NCBI GenBank assembly: GCA_046703545.1
Contig: JBJKSX010000059.1
Span: forward strand, 1-64,000
From: JAJZOM01 sp046703545
GTDB lineage: Archaea > Thermoplasmatota > Thermoplasmata > Thermoplasmatales > Thermoplasmataceae
Direction of reading: 5' to 3'
Length of the DNA: 64,000 nucleotides
The notes beneath the pieces are model-generated. The model did not search any database and was not told the origin of the DNA. It saw only the letters and a list, made by a program, of their open reading frames with translations. This document shows, piece by piece, positions 24,780 through 32,871 of this stretch; the stretch's first letter is position 1; the number at the start of each line of letters is the position of its first letter. Made by a program: the position numbers and the translations under genes.

Positions 24780-25484
24780 TCATGTGAATGAGAACATTAT
24801 CACCACAGTGCCAAGTGCAAAGAATGCAAAGGCAAGTATTCCCACAATGGCGCCCTGTACCTTGTAGCTGTTCAGAGGCCCTTCAGCATTCTTTCCGCTG
24901 GAAGCTCCATTTGCAGCAGGCTTATGAAACAGTGAAAAGACGGCCCATGCGTCAATTATTATGATTTCGTATATCTCCGTGGTGGCGGCGGAGGGGAAGT
25001 GGACAAGAAGTCCTCCAAGAGGCATGAGGAGGGCTATTATGATCGGGATCACGGACCCCCTGAAGTCGCGTTCCGGATAAGAGCCGATTCCCATGATGGT
25101 TATTGCAAACGCGGCCTGGACAAAGAACCAGGTTGAGACAAAGTCGTGGGGATAGGTGCCCCCGTGATAGTAGCCAATGAGGGCCAGAAATATGCCAGCG
25201 ACAAACCAGAACGCGCCGCCAAAGACCTGCACCTTGTTGGTGGCCGTGGCAACAATGCCAAGGGCCATAAGCCATATTATGACCGATATTACGCCCAGCC
25301 CCACATTGTAAACCCAGGGGTACTGGGTGAATGATGGGTCGCCAAAACTGCTCAGTGCATCCTTTGTCAGTATCCACTGAGGGTTAAGAAGGTAACATGC
25401 GAGAAAGACAATCCATGGGACTATGACAAGTGCGCCGCCTGCATACCTTGTCAGTCCCCCTATGCGTTCACTGGCGCTAACCAA
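24780..25484 (-). CDS. DUF998 family membrane protein
   Basis: This 234-aa protein has about six hydrophobic spans and the DUF998 pattern: LLNPQWILTKDALSSFGDP after span 1, then WVYNVGLGVISV, and GTYPHDFVSTWFF with conserved His. Function is unknown for the family. It begins with TTG 25484; no ATG or GTG occurs in the next 20 codons. TTTTATATGG (25497-25506) on this strand is the probable promoter. It is followed by tRNA-Ile in convergent orientation. Confidence 0.78.
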   Translation of the reverse strand: MVSASERIGGLTRYAGGALVIVPWIVFLACYLLNPQWILTKDALSSFGDPSFTQYPWVYNVGLGVISVIIWLMALGIVATATNKVQVFGGAFWFVAGIFLALIGYYHGGTYPHDFVSTWFFVQAAFAITIMGIGSYPERDFRGSVIPIIIALLMPLGGLLVHFPSAATTEIYEIIIIDAWAVFSLFHKPAANGASSGKNAEGPLNSYKVQGAIVGILAFAFFALGTVVIMFSFT

Positions 25485-25593
25485 TTGGCATCACTTCCAT
25501 ATAAAACAACAGGAATTATATAAAAATTCAGTCGGGTGAAGTCCCCCTGATCCTCCGTAAGAAGCATTCCTGCTGGTGGAGCCGGCCTGATAT

Positions 25594-26439
25594 CTATTTC
25601 TGCCTGTAAAGCCACATGAGGATGTAACCGAAGACCAGGGAATCCCCCAGAATCTCAACTATATGGTACGGAATTATGGCGGCGGGCAATGGGGCACCTA
25701 TGAGAGGGACAAGGCCGCCCACAACAAAAAGCATCATTGAGACAGTGATGTATGAGTAGAGCTTCTCGTACCGGAATGAAGCCATGAGAGGCAGCAGGAC
25801 AGCGCCATAGATCAGCCCTCTGGCGATCTCCACCGGTATCATCACGGAAAATGAAGGAATCTTCAGTCCCATTGAAGGATCATTGTAGATGGGTGTCACG
25901 AAGGGGCTCACAAGCAATCCAAACAGGAAGTAGACTGCCAGAAATATGGGGCCCGTCAGCAGGACCCTCAGAACCCAGCCGGCCTTTGAACCCATGGAAA
26001 GCCTGGCCTTCAGGTTATCCCAGAGGTCGAATGACGGATGCGGCTGAAAATAAACAAAGGCGGTGGCAATGGCAGTGAGTATGGAGAACACAAGCGCGTA
26101 TGCAAGGGAAAGTGCCATAGCTGTTGCGGTTGATGCAGCATCAGTGAAGAAGTAGCCCTCTACCAGGTTGTTCAGGAACATGATTACTAGAATCTCAATC
26201 CCAACCAGGAGAATCGCGTGGCTGAATTTCAGGTTCAGGCTGTTGGCCAGCCATATGAGGTAAGCTGAGAGCAGAACCGCAATGAGGATGTCCTCCTCTG
26301 TGGCCGTAATGGAGAAGCTGTATTCCAGGCCCCTCACCACAACCTGTATGATGATCATTGAAAAGATGAAAATAACAATCCTTCCCCAGGGGTAAATCCC
26401 TGGCTCGGAATACCTGTTCACCGGCTGTCCATCCTCCAT
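25594..26439 (-). CDS. multi-pass membrane protein, unknown
   Basis: This 281-aa protein has about eight hydrophobic spans, a short cytoplasmic start MEDGQPVNRYSEPG and a central loop rich in Lys/Arg (LWDNLKARLSMGSK). I do not recognise a family. GAGGTGG lies 6 bases before ATG 26439, and a TTATATA box at 26472-26478 lies further upstream, so the mRNA probably has a short leader. It shares the 132-bp divergent region with an MFS transporter gene. Confidence 0.7.
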   Translation of the reverse strand: MEDGQPVNRYSEPGIYPWGRIVIFIFSMIIIQVVVRGLEYSFSITATEEDILIAVLLSAYLIWLANSLNLKFSHAILLVGIEILVIMFLNNLVEGYFFTDAASTATAMALSLAYALVFSILTAIATAFVYFQPHPSFDLWDNLKARLSMGSKAGWVLRVLLTGPIFLAVYFLFGLLVSPFVTPIYNDPSMGLKIPSFSVMIPVEIARGLIYGAVLLPLMASFRYEKLYSYITVSMMLFVVGGLVPLIGAPLPAAIIPYHIVEILGDSLVFGYILMWLYRQK

Positions 26440-26571
26440 AAGCCACCTCAGTTGAATATTTACAAGAGGGTATATAACCTAAGACCCTAGCATTGGGAGG
26501 AAAAGTGATTTCAGCTTGTTTCTGAAACAACTTTTAATAAAATACACAGCTAAGGGGAACGGTTAACCAAG

Positions 26572-27771
26572 ATGATGAGGTCGTTCGACAGTAATCAGAA
26601 AAGGATGATTGGCGCGGTTGCGGTTATCGAAGTTCTAAGGATGTTCGGAATCTTCCTTGTTGTTCCTGTTTTCACACTTTACGGAAAACTCTTCTCCAAC
26701 TCGGCACTGCTCATAGGAATTGCTTTTGGTTCCTACGGGCTTACAATGGCACTCTTTCAGGCCCCATTCGGAATACTCTCTGACAGGTTCGGGAGAAAGA
26801 ACGTCATCATCCTGGGCATGATTCCCTACATTATTGGAAACTTCATTGCCTGGCATCCAGTGAACATCTTTGGGCTCATCATCGGAAGGCTGATCGCAGG
26901 TTCAGGCGCAGTCACCTCCTCGGGCATGGCAATGGTCCAGGAAAGCGTGCCCCCTGAAAGGAGAAACCTTGCAATGGCACTGCTGGGCATTCCCATCGGT
27001 TTTGCATTCATGGTTGGAATAGTACTTGGCCCCATCATATCTGGGAGGCTGGGCGCAGACACACTTTTCCTGATCTCAGCGCTTCTTGGATTAATATCCA
27101 TCATACCCATGACCACAATCAGGTACCAAAAGCCCCAGTTCAAGGCAGAGGAAAGGAAGAAAGCGGGGAAGATAGAATTCAAGGCCGTGCTGGTTGGTGT
27201 CGTTGGGTTCCTGATGTCCCTTTACATGATCGTGTTCTTCTATTACCTGCCCCTCTACGGAACCAAGGCCTATGGGTCACATGGCTATGAGCTGCTTCTG
27301 CTGTGGCCTGTAGTGATAGGCGGGATCATAGCAGTAGCGTCCTCAGGCTTCGCTGACAGGGGAAAGACAACACTGTTCTCAATTATCGCCCTTGTGCTCA
27401 TGCTTGTAAGCACACCCTTTGTATTCCTGGAGCCAGTTGCCACTGGGAACAGGGACTGGTTTTTCATTGGCACCATCTTATTCTTCGCGGGATTCTCGAT
27501 TTATGAGATTGTGTTCACGCCGCTTGTTTCAAAGCTGTCGAAGAAGGAAAGTTATGGCGCAAACATCGGGATCTACAACACCATGCAATTCCTGGGCCAG
27601 TTCGTGGGAGGAGTTACGGGTGGTGTTCTCGTCACCCTGACGCTTGACTATAGCTCCATGCTCAGGACTTCCCTCACACTGGCTGTGCTCGTGCTCATCT
27701 CCCTAGGATTCCTGTACATCCCCACAAAATTCAGGGAGATCAGGAAACAGTCAGCTTCGTCGGAAGACTAG
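26572..27771 (+). CDS. MFS transporter, DHA1 (YajR-like) family
   Basis: This 399-aa protein has 12 predicted spans. Motif A appears as GILSDRFGRKNVIILG between spans 2 and 3, followed by GRLIAGSGAVTSSGMAMVQ in span 4 and GIPIGFAFMVGIVLGPIISG as motif C in span 5. It likely exports a small molecule against protons. Its length and motifs fit the DHA1 class. Its stop TAG shares the palindrome CTAG with the stop of the convergent pantothenate kinase gene. Confidence 0.88.
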   Translation: MMRSFDSNQKRMIGAVAVIEVLRMFGIFLVVPVFTLYGKLFSNSALLIGIAFGSYGLTMALFQAPFGILSDRFGRKNVIILGMIPYIIGNFIAWHPVNIFGLIIGRLIAGSGAVTSSGMAMVQESVPPERRNLAMALLGIPIGFAFMVGIVLGPIISGRLGADTLFLISALLGLISIIPMTTIRYQKPQFKAEERKKAGKIEFKAVLVGVVGFLMSLYMIVFFYYLPLYGTKAYGSHGYELLLLWPVVIGGIIAVASSGFADRGKTTLFSIIALVLMLVSTPFVFLEPVATGNRDWFFIGTILFFAGFSIYEIVFTPLVSKLSKKESYGANIGIYNTMQFLGQFVGGVTGGVLVTLTLDYSSMLRTSLTLAVLVLISLGFLYIPTKFREIRKQSASSED

Positions 27772-28727
27772 ATCTTCCTCATGTAGACTTCCTTCACGGA
27801 ATGGTCACTTTCCTTGTTCAGAATCAGGTGCGCATGAAACTTGGAAGGCTCTATGTTCTGCAGAAGATTGGGGCCATTTATCTCATCCCAGATGTCGCCG
27901 GCTGTCCTGACCGCATCTTCTACGCTCAGGTCCCCAAAATTCCTGAAGAATGACCTGTCATCCCTGAAGGCCGTCTCCCTGAAGATAAGGAACCTGTCGA
28001 TGTACCATTTCTTTATGTCCTTCTCAAGCGCATCCACATATATTGAAAAATCAAAAAAGTCTGAGACAAGCAGTTCACTTGCTGGAGGCGCAGTGTCAGT
28101 CCTCCTGGTCTGGAGGACATTGAGGCCTTCGAGTATGAGGACATCCGGGTTCTGGACCGTCTGGAACTTCCCTGGAACAATATCGTAGATGAGGTGGGAG
28201 TAAAGGGGGATGTCAATCTTATCCTTGCCTGACTTGAGTTCATACAGGAACTTGATGAGGGCCTTAAGGTCGTAGCTTTCTGGGAACCCTTTCCTGTTCA
28301 TCAGGCCACGTTCCTCCAGGACCTTGTTGGGATGCAGGAAACCATCTGTTGCTATGAGTTCCACCTTGGGGTTTTCAGGCCATCTTGATATGAGTGTCTC
28401 CAGGACCCTTGCGGTTGTGCTCTTGCCAACAGCAACGCTGCCGGCTATTCCTATCACGTATGGCACCTTGCGGCCGTTGGAGCCCAGGAATGTGCGCCTG
28501 GCATCATAGAGTCCCTTTGATGCTGAATAGTACAGGTTGAGAAGCCTGGAAAGCGGAAGGTAAACCTCTTCGATCTCGCTGATGGATATCCGTTCATTGA
28601 TACCACGGATTGTGGCAAGGTCCTCTTCGTTGATTGTCATGGGTGTTGTATCCCTGAGCTTGCTCCATTCAGGTCGGGTGAATGATATGAATGGGGATAC
28701 GGAACTGTCGTTTAGTGCTTTCAGCAA
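27768..28727 (-). CDS. coaA: pantothenate kinase, bacterial type I (CoaA)
   Basis: This 319-aa kinase phosphorylates pantothenate in the first step of CoA synthesis. It has CoaA signatures: Walker A GSVAVGKST (95-103), ELIATDGFLHPN, YDLKALIKFL, IPLYSHLIYDIVPG and LILEGLNVLQ. Most archaea use pantoate kinase and phosphopantothenate synthetase instead; a bacterial-type kinase has been reported from Picrophilus, so this is characteristic of Thermoplasmatales and was presumably acquired from bacteria. It starts with TTG 28727; no better start lies nearby. Confidence 0.93.
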   Translation of the reverse strand: MLKALNDSSVSPFISFTRPEWSKLRDTTPMTINEEDLATIRGINERISISEIEEVYLPLSRLLNLYYSASKGLYDARRTFLGSNGRKVPYVIGIAGSVAVGKSTTARVLETLISRWPENPKVELIATDGFLHPNKVLEERGLMNRKGFPESYDLKALIKFLYELKSGKDKIDIPLYSHLIYDIVPGKFQTVQNPDVLILEGLNVLQTRRTDTAPPASELLVSDFFDFSIYVDALEKDIKKWYIDRFLIFRETAFRDDRSFFRNFGDLSVEDAVRTAGDIWDEINGPNLLQNIEPSKFHAHLILNKESDHSVKEVYMRKI

Positions 28728-28863
28728 TGCCTATCACTTAATACCTGCACTGGATCTTTGAATATTCCAGCACCTCTTTCTATGTCGGCAATTATTATAA
28801 CTCTTTTTCCGGTTTCAGCCAAAAACACTATCATGCTTATCTACAAGAGAGGCATTTTTCATC

Positions 28864-29043
28864 ATGCACAGGGTCTGTCCGCAGTGCCATTCGGACCGGA
28901 TGATAGTTGATTTATTCCTCATAACCGGGAAATACACCTGCGTGGACTGTGGTTATGAGGGGGCTTTCATCTTCACCATGGATGATGAAAATTACCAGAG
29001 ACTCCTGGATGAGGACGCCGAAAAGAGCGGAAATTCAGAATAA
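28864..29043 (+). CDS. small zinc-ribbon protein, 59 aa
   Basis: This short gene runs from ATG 28864 to TAA 29041-29043. The product has one zinc ribbon, C5-x2-C8 (VCPQCHSD) and C27-x2-C30 (TCVDCGYEG), followed by an acidic helix ending EKSGNSE. Fully conserved zinc spacing in a frame free of stops supports a real gene. Such proteins bind nucleic acids or partner proteins, but the role is unknown. It diverges from coaA and converges on the GYD gene, with a hairpin in between. Confidence 0.75.
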   Translation: MHRVCPQCHSDRMIVDLFLITGKYTCVDCGYEGAFIFTMDDENYQRLLDEDAEKSGNSE

Positions 29044-29063
29044 AACTGCATAAGTAAAAATAC

Positions 29064-29097
29064 ACCTGTTCTTGGGGACGCCTCCCCTCAAACAGGT
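29064..29097. terminator. inverted repeat between convergent genes
   Basis: ACCTGTT (29064-29070) pairs with AACAGGT (29091-29097), and inside it GGGGA (29074-29078) pairs with TCCCC (29083-29087) around loop CGCC. The hairpin lies between two convergent stops at 29043 and 29122. It could mark mRNA ends for both genes. No U-run follows, so classical intrinsic termination is not implied. Confidence 0.45.
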
Positions 29098-29121
29098 CTT
29101 GGTCCACCTGTGGGAACGGGA

Positions 29122-29412
29122 TCACATGTTGGAGGTTGCCTTCTTCATCTCATCTGCTGTGAAGGCCTTGAGTGTCTCCAGCCTTACATCGCCTGTCTGA
29201 CCTGCCCTCACTGAGAATTTCATAGCCGCATCGTCATCCGGGAGATCCACTATCTCAATTGCATCATACCTTCCCAGTGTCATGTACATCCCCTTGTGCG
29301 TTCCGCCCAACTTTTTGAGGTAATCCATGACCTCCTCCCTGGTCTTCAGTGTCTTGCTTATGTCCTCCTTCCCTTTTTCTGTTATTTTCACCAACAATAC
29401 ATAGTGCCCCAT
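29122..29412 (-). CDS. GYD domain protein
   Basis: This 96-aa protein matches the GYD family (ferredoxin-like, stand-alone): YVLLVKITEKGKEDI at the start, then HKGMYMTLGRYDAIEIVDLPDD, where GRYD is the family's G-Y-D motif, and a C-terminal strand VRLETLKAFT. Function is unknown; the fold is related to dimeric alpha/beta barrels. The open frame extends to 29478, but the TATA-like GTATTTATC at 29434-29442 lies 26 bp before ATG 29412, which also matches family N-termini. Confidence 0.82.
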   Translation of the reverse strand: MGHYVLLVKITEKGKEDISKTLKTREEVMDYLKKLGGTHKGMYMTLGRYDAIEIVDLPDDDAAMKFSVRAGQTGDVRLETLKAFTADEMKKATSNM

Positions 29413-29433
29413 ATTCAAACTACAGATGTGCAC

Positions 29434-29442
29434 GATAAATAC
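29434..29442 (-). promoter_or_regulatory. TATA box for GYD gene
   Basis: GTATTTATC on the minus strand is centred 26 bp before ATG 29412. It indicates a leaderless start 66 bp inside the longest open frame. Confidence 0.6.
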
Positions 29443-29526
29443 ATTTCCATGGTCCCGAAATTGCACCCAGAGAGGCATTGGATAAGCTTTTCAATTTTAG
29501 CCATCAAGTTAATACAGCCAGACTGG

Positions 29527-29534
29527 TTTTTTAA
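29527..29534 (+). promoter_or_regulatory. TATA box for ABC exporter operon
   Basis: TTTTTTAA is centred about 25 bp before ATG 29556. It lies upstream of the alternative GTG 29535 by only a few bases, which rules that start out. Confidence 0.6.
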
Positions 29535-29555
29535 GTGAGCTGGGTCGTGGAAGTT

Positions 29556-30293
29556 ATGGAGGAGCGTGTGGTCGAACTCGAAAAAAATTGCATTGAGATT
29601 GCGGATGTGGCCAAGAGATTTGGGGCAACTGAAGCTTTGAAAGGCCTTTCCATGAGTGTGAGATGCGGAGAAAGGGTGTCACTTCTCGGCCCGAACGGGG
29701 CGGGAAAGTCCACGACCCTGAAGATCATAGCGGGCCTGCTGAAGCAGGACACTGGGGAAGTTTTACTCAGGGGGCACACGCCGAACAGCATCGACGCAAA
29801 GAGACTCATAGGGTACCTGCCGGAAGACCCAAGCCCATACATCTCATTGTCTGTCCAGGAAAACCTGGAGTATATAGGCAGTATCCGGGGCACCAGGAAC
29901 CTTTCTGACCGGATTGAATATCTGATGAACCTGCTGGACATTGGCAAATACAGGAAATTCAAGCCCAGTGCGCTTTCGAGGGGGAATCGCCAGAAGCTGG
30001 CCCTTGCACTGTCTCTCATCCATGAGCCCAAGATCATGATAATGGATGAGCCGCTGAACTACCTGGACATCCCATCCCAGGAAAGAGTTATAGCCATGCT
30101 GAAGGAACTTGATGCGACCTTCCTGGTGTCAACCCACATAATGTCCATAGCTGAACGGCTCACAGACCACGTGATCATGATTACCAGCGGACACCGCATC
30201 TGGAACGGCACCATTGAGGAATTGAGGGAGAAGGGCAGCAGGCAGGAGCCCATCGAGTCAATAGTGTCGAGGCTGATGTCAGATGCGCCGTAG
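29556..30293 (+). CDS. ABC-2 type transporter ATPase subunit
   Basis: This 245-aa ATPase has Walker A GPNGAGKST (45-53), Q-loop region IGYLPEDPSPYISLSVQENL, signature LSRGNRQKLALA (the usual LSGGQ is LSRGN), Walker B IMIMDEPLNYLD and switch His in VSTHIMS. It pairs with the next gene, whose start lies 11 bp before this stop, to form an exporter of the ABC-2 type. The substrate is unknown. Start ATG 29556 is set by the TATA box at 29527. Confidence 0.88.
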   Translation: MEERVVELEKNCIEIADVAKRFGATEALKGLSMSVRCGERVSLLGPNGAGKSTTLKIIAGLLKQDTGEVLLRGHTPNSIDAKRLIGYLPEDPSPYISLSVQENLEYIGSIRGTRNLSDRIEYLMNLLDIGKYRKFKPSALSRGNRQKLALALSLIHEPKIMIMDEPLNYLDIPSQERVIAMLKELDATFLVSTHIMSIAERLTDHVIMITSGHRIWNGTIEELREKGSRQEPIESIVSRLMSDAP

Positions 30294-31701
30294 CCTGCAG
30301 ATGCTCCTGATAAGGACCAGATTCACATGGTACTATCTCCTCATTCTTGGGATGATTGCGGCATATTCCCTTTATGCAATCCCCTACCAGCTCTCAACCC
30401 AGATTTACTCTTTCGGAACACTTTATTTCACCGGCATTGTCGGAGTCTACTCAATTGTGTCTGCATACATGGGAGGAATAACGGTATCAAAATCAGATCA
30501 GGAATTCCTGCTTGTTTCACCGATACCCAGAAAGGACCTGATAACGGGGTTCCTGCTGGTTCAGGCCCTTGGGGCGGGCCTACTCCTGATTGCCGTGAGC
30601 ATCTTTGCACTGACATTCCTGGACTATTCGCCTCTTGAGTTCGTATTTGCAGCCCTTAACCTTGCAGTTCTGGATGTGTTCCTCATGACCGTGGGCATCG
30701 CTTCATTCCAGTTCGCCCGAAAATGGCGGATCCTGATTGGTGCAGGAATTGCGGCATGGGTCCTGTCATTCTTCCTCAATTTCCCCCTTGCGCCACAGAA
30801 CTTCATGATAGGGGCGCCTTACTATCCGCTCCTGCTCAGCACGCCCATAGCAGCACTGTCACTTTTTGGGGCAATCAGGTCACTCTCACACGACGACCTT
30901 CCAATCCGCGTCTCATCTTCAAAAGAATCCAAGACCACATACAGATCCACTGTGAGCTACCTCAGGTACTCTCCCAGAAGGGCGGTTTTCATGAACGGGC
31001 TGACCAATCTCTCCTACAGCACAAACTCACTCCAGGCAGGAGGTATCAGGACAAGAACCACCAAGATAAGCATACGCACTTACTACATCATCATAGTGAT
31101 CATTGCCGTTGCTTATGCGTCACTTGCCTACCTCCTGATCCCATATGGGATACAGGACGTGGGGTTCAATCTCGTGGTGCTATTTGGTGCACTTTACGCA
31201 GGAGTGATCCCCCAGTTCATGTTCAACTCCGGCGTGATCACCTATGAGAGGGCCTGGCTTTCATTCACCTCCATGGAGCCATGGAGGTACATTTCAATCA
31301 TAATAGGCTCAAAGGTTTTCCAGTCTATGCTGACCAGCATTCCCTTCATAGTGGTAAGCCTGGTTGACTATATGTTGGGCGTCCTGAACACAATTGAGTC
31401 CATTCTTGTATTCCTGGTGCTCGATCCGCTTCTCATAGGCCTCTACCTCTTCATCAACTTCTCTGTCAGCAGTTACCAGGTTACGGATGAGGGGTACATC
31501 AGCGCACGGATGGGTGCATCTCAGTTCATCCCTGCCCTGCCGCTGATCCTGTTCACCATGGTGGTGATGATTGCAATCCTTGTTCCCATACTCATAGTAT
31601 TCACCTCTCTGGCAAGCGGACTCATTCTGCTGTATGCAGTGACCAGGAGGAACTACTGGGAGAGAAGGCTCTACAGGCTCGTGGAGAAAGGATATACCTA
31701 G
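30283..31701 (+). CDS. ABC-2-like transporter permease
   Basis: This 472-aa protein has about 12 hydrophobic spans in two halves separated by a polar loop (about 205-262) and ends with a basic tail (RRNYWERRLYRLVEKGYT). Its translation start overlaps the ATPase gene by 11 bp, so it is the membrane partner of that ATPase. It does not match a specific ABC-2 permease family that I recognise. The segment GGITVSKSDQEFLLVSPIPR resembles the cytoplasmic coupling region of ABC-2-type exporters. Confidence 0.78.
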   Translation: MRRSLQMLLIRTRFTWYYLLILGMIAAYSLYAIPYQLSTQIYSFGTLYFTGIVGVYSIVSAYMGGITVSKSDQEFLLVSPIPRKDLITGFLLVQALGAGLLLIAVSIFALTFLDYSPLEFVFAALNLAVLDVFLMTVGIASFQFARKWRILIGAGIAAWVLSFFLNFPLAPQNFMIGAPYYPLLLSTPIAALSLFGAIRSLSHDDLPIRVSSSKESKTTYRSTVSYLRYSPRRAVFMNGLTNLSYSTNSLQAGGIRTRTTKISIRTYYIIIVIIAVAYASLAYLLIPYGIQDVGFNLVVLFGALYAGVIPQFMFNSGVITYERAWLSFTSMEPWRYISIIIGSKVFQSMLTSIPFIVVSLVDYMLGVLNTIESILVFLVLDPLLIGLYLFINFSVSSYQVTDEGYISARMGASQFIPALPLILFTMVVMIAILVPILIVFTSLASGLILLYAVTRRNYWERRLYRLVEKGYT

Positions 31702-32163
31702 TTTGCGGAGAGTTTTGCCCAGAGGGTTTTCAAAATCTTTTCTCTTTTATCCGGAGGGAAGAAATAGACTGATTCTTCTTAGTTCCTCCAGCTCCGGGCC
31801 ATACCATTCTTTACGATGATCATGGTTCTGGAGTGCGTTTCTTCCTCCCCTCGCCTAGAATAATCAAACTCCACTTCACATATAAGCCTCAAAAATGGTT
31901 CGCACGCCAGGTACAGTCTCGGGAAGGGCCTCGGGATATTGGGAAATGCCCTGATTTTTTGGATGCTGCCGTTCAGGCAAAACCTTCGTGATATCCTTTG
32001 GTTACCAGCTTTTTCTGGGAAAACTGGTGCCATAGGGCATGAGCGGGTTGCCAGTCTATGGGAGAGGTCGTAAAACAGCTATTTTGCCGGCGCATACCGA
32101 GATTTAGGGTATCCTAATTTATTAGCTCATAGTTTTAAATAAAAATTGCTTTTTTGCCTAGCC
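31702..32163. other. long intergenic region upstream of the respiratory module
   Basis: A gap of 462 bp. A leftward 84-codon open frame (31779-32033) has no recognisable motif, no TATA box at the right distance and no ribosome-binding site, so I do not call it a gene. The right part contains the strong TATA box of the cupredoxin gene. Nothing else stands out. Confidence 0.5.
32133..32144 (+). promoter_or_regulatory. strong TATA box for the respiratory module
   Basis: TTTTAAATAAAA is centred about 26 bp before ATG 32164 and gives a leaderless start for the cupredoxin gene. It probably also drives the Rieske and cytochrome b genes downstream. Confidence 0.65.
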
Positions 32164-32835
32164 ATGCAAGAGAAGGTATTCTATGCATTAGTTGTAGCCA
32201 TAGTACTGATAGGAGGAATTGGCGTAGGTGTAGCTTATTATCACGCACCAGCCGTACAGCCTCAGAACACATCCACGGCACAGACCCCATATCACCTGAC
32301 ACTGGTTATAACCACGAACAACTTCTTCAATTCGACCACAGACCAGCCAGCATTTTACGTACTTGAGAACGGAACACTGCACTCATCAGCCACGATAAAC
32401 CTGCCAGTTAACAGGCTCATAAACCTGACAATCATAAACTATGATGACGGTGGAGCGGCCCCGCTTGGGAACCCAGGCAGCCCGGACAACAGCTACTACA
32501 ATGTAACTGGAACAGTTGGAGATGTGATGCACGTGGTGAATAACACCAATGTGAATTCTACGGCCACAAGCTCAGGAATAAACATCATTGGCGGAGATGT
32601 GGTCAACCACGTAGCCCAGGGAAATGCAGCCCACACATTCACCATACTGAATGGAAGCTCAACTCTGGTAAACCTGCCAGTGCCGCCATCATCCGTTGTC
32701 AGCGCACAGCTGGAACTCACGCATTCAGCGACATACACATGGCAGTGCGAAGCACCATGTGGCTCTGGCGTTGACGGTTGGGGACAGGCTATGGTAACTG
32801 CCGGTTGGATGACCGGATCTGTTGTCGTATCATAA
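32164..32835 (+). CDS. membrane-anchored cupredoxin (sulfocyanin/CuA-like blue copper protein)
   Basis: This 223-aa protein has an N-terminal membrane anchor (about 5-25) and an outer domain rich in Asn-x-Ser/Thr sites. The C-terminal half is cupredoxin-like: His157 in AHTFTIL as first ligand, then Cys195 and Cys199 in QCEAPCGSG, Met210 and Met216. The usual His between the ligand Cys and Met is missing; C-x3-C-G resembles the CuA site of oxidase subunit II. It lies directly upstream of Rieske and cytochrome b genes, so it probably carries electrons from that complex to a terminal oxidase on the acidic outer face. TTG 32146 is rejected in favour of leaderless ATG 32164. Confidence 0.8.
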   Translation: MQEKVFYALVVAIVLIGGIGVGVAYYHAPAVQPQNTSTAQTPYHLTLVITTNNFFNSTTDQPAFYVLENGTLHSSATINLPVNRLINLTIINYDDGGAAPLGNPGSPDNSYYNVTGTVGDVMHVVNNTNVNSTATSSGINIIGGDVVNHVAQGNAAHTFTILNGSSTLVNLPVPPSSVVSAQLELTHSATYTWQCEAPCGSGVDGWGQAMVTAGWMTGSVVVS

Positions 32836-32871
32836 TCCCCAATTCTTTTTTCACAAAAGAGAGGTAGAATT

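Noticed and set aside
31779..32033. Leftward 84-codon open frame upstream of the cupredoxin gene
   Set aside because: No motif, no TATA box at 24-27 bp, no ribosome-binding site and an odd Arg/Pro-rich composition. I could not support it as a gene.
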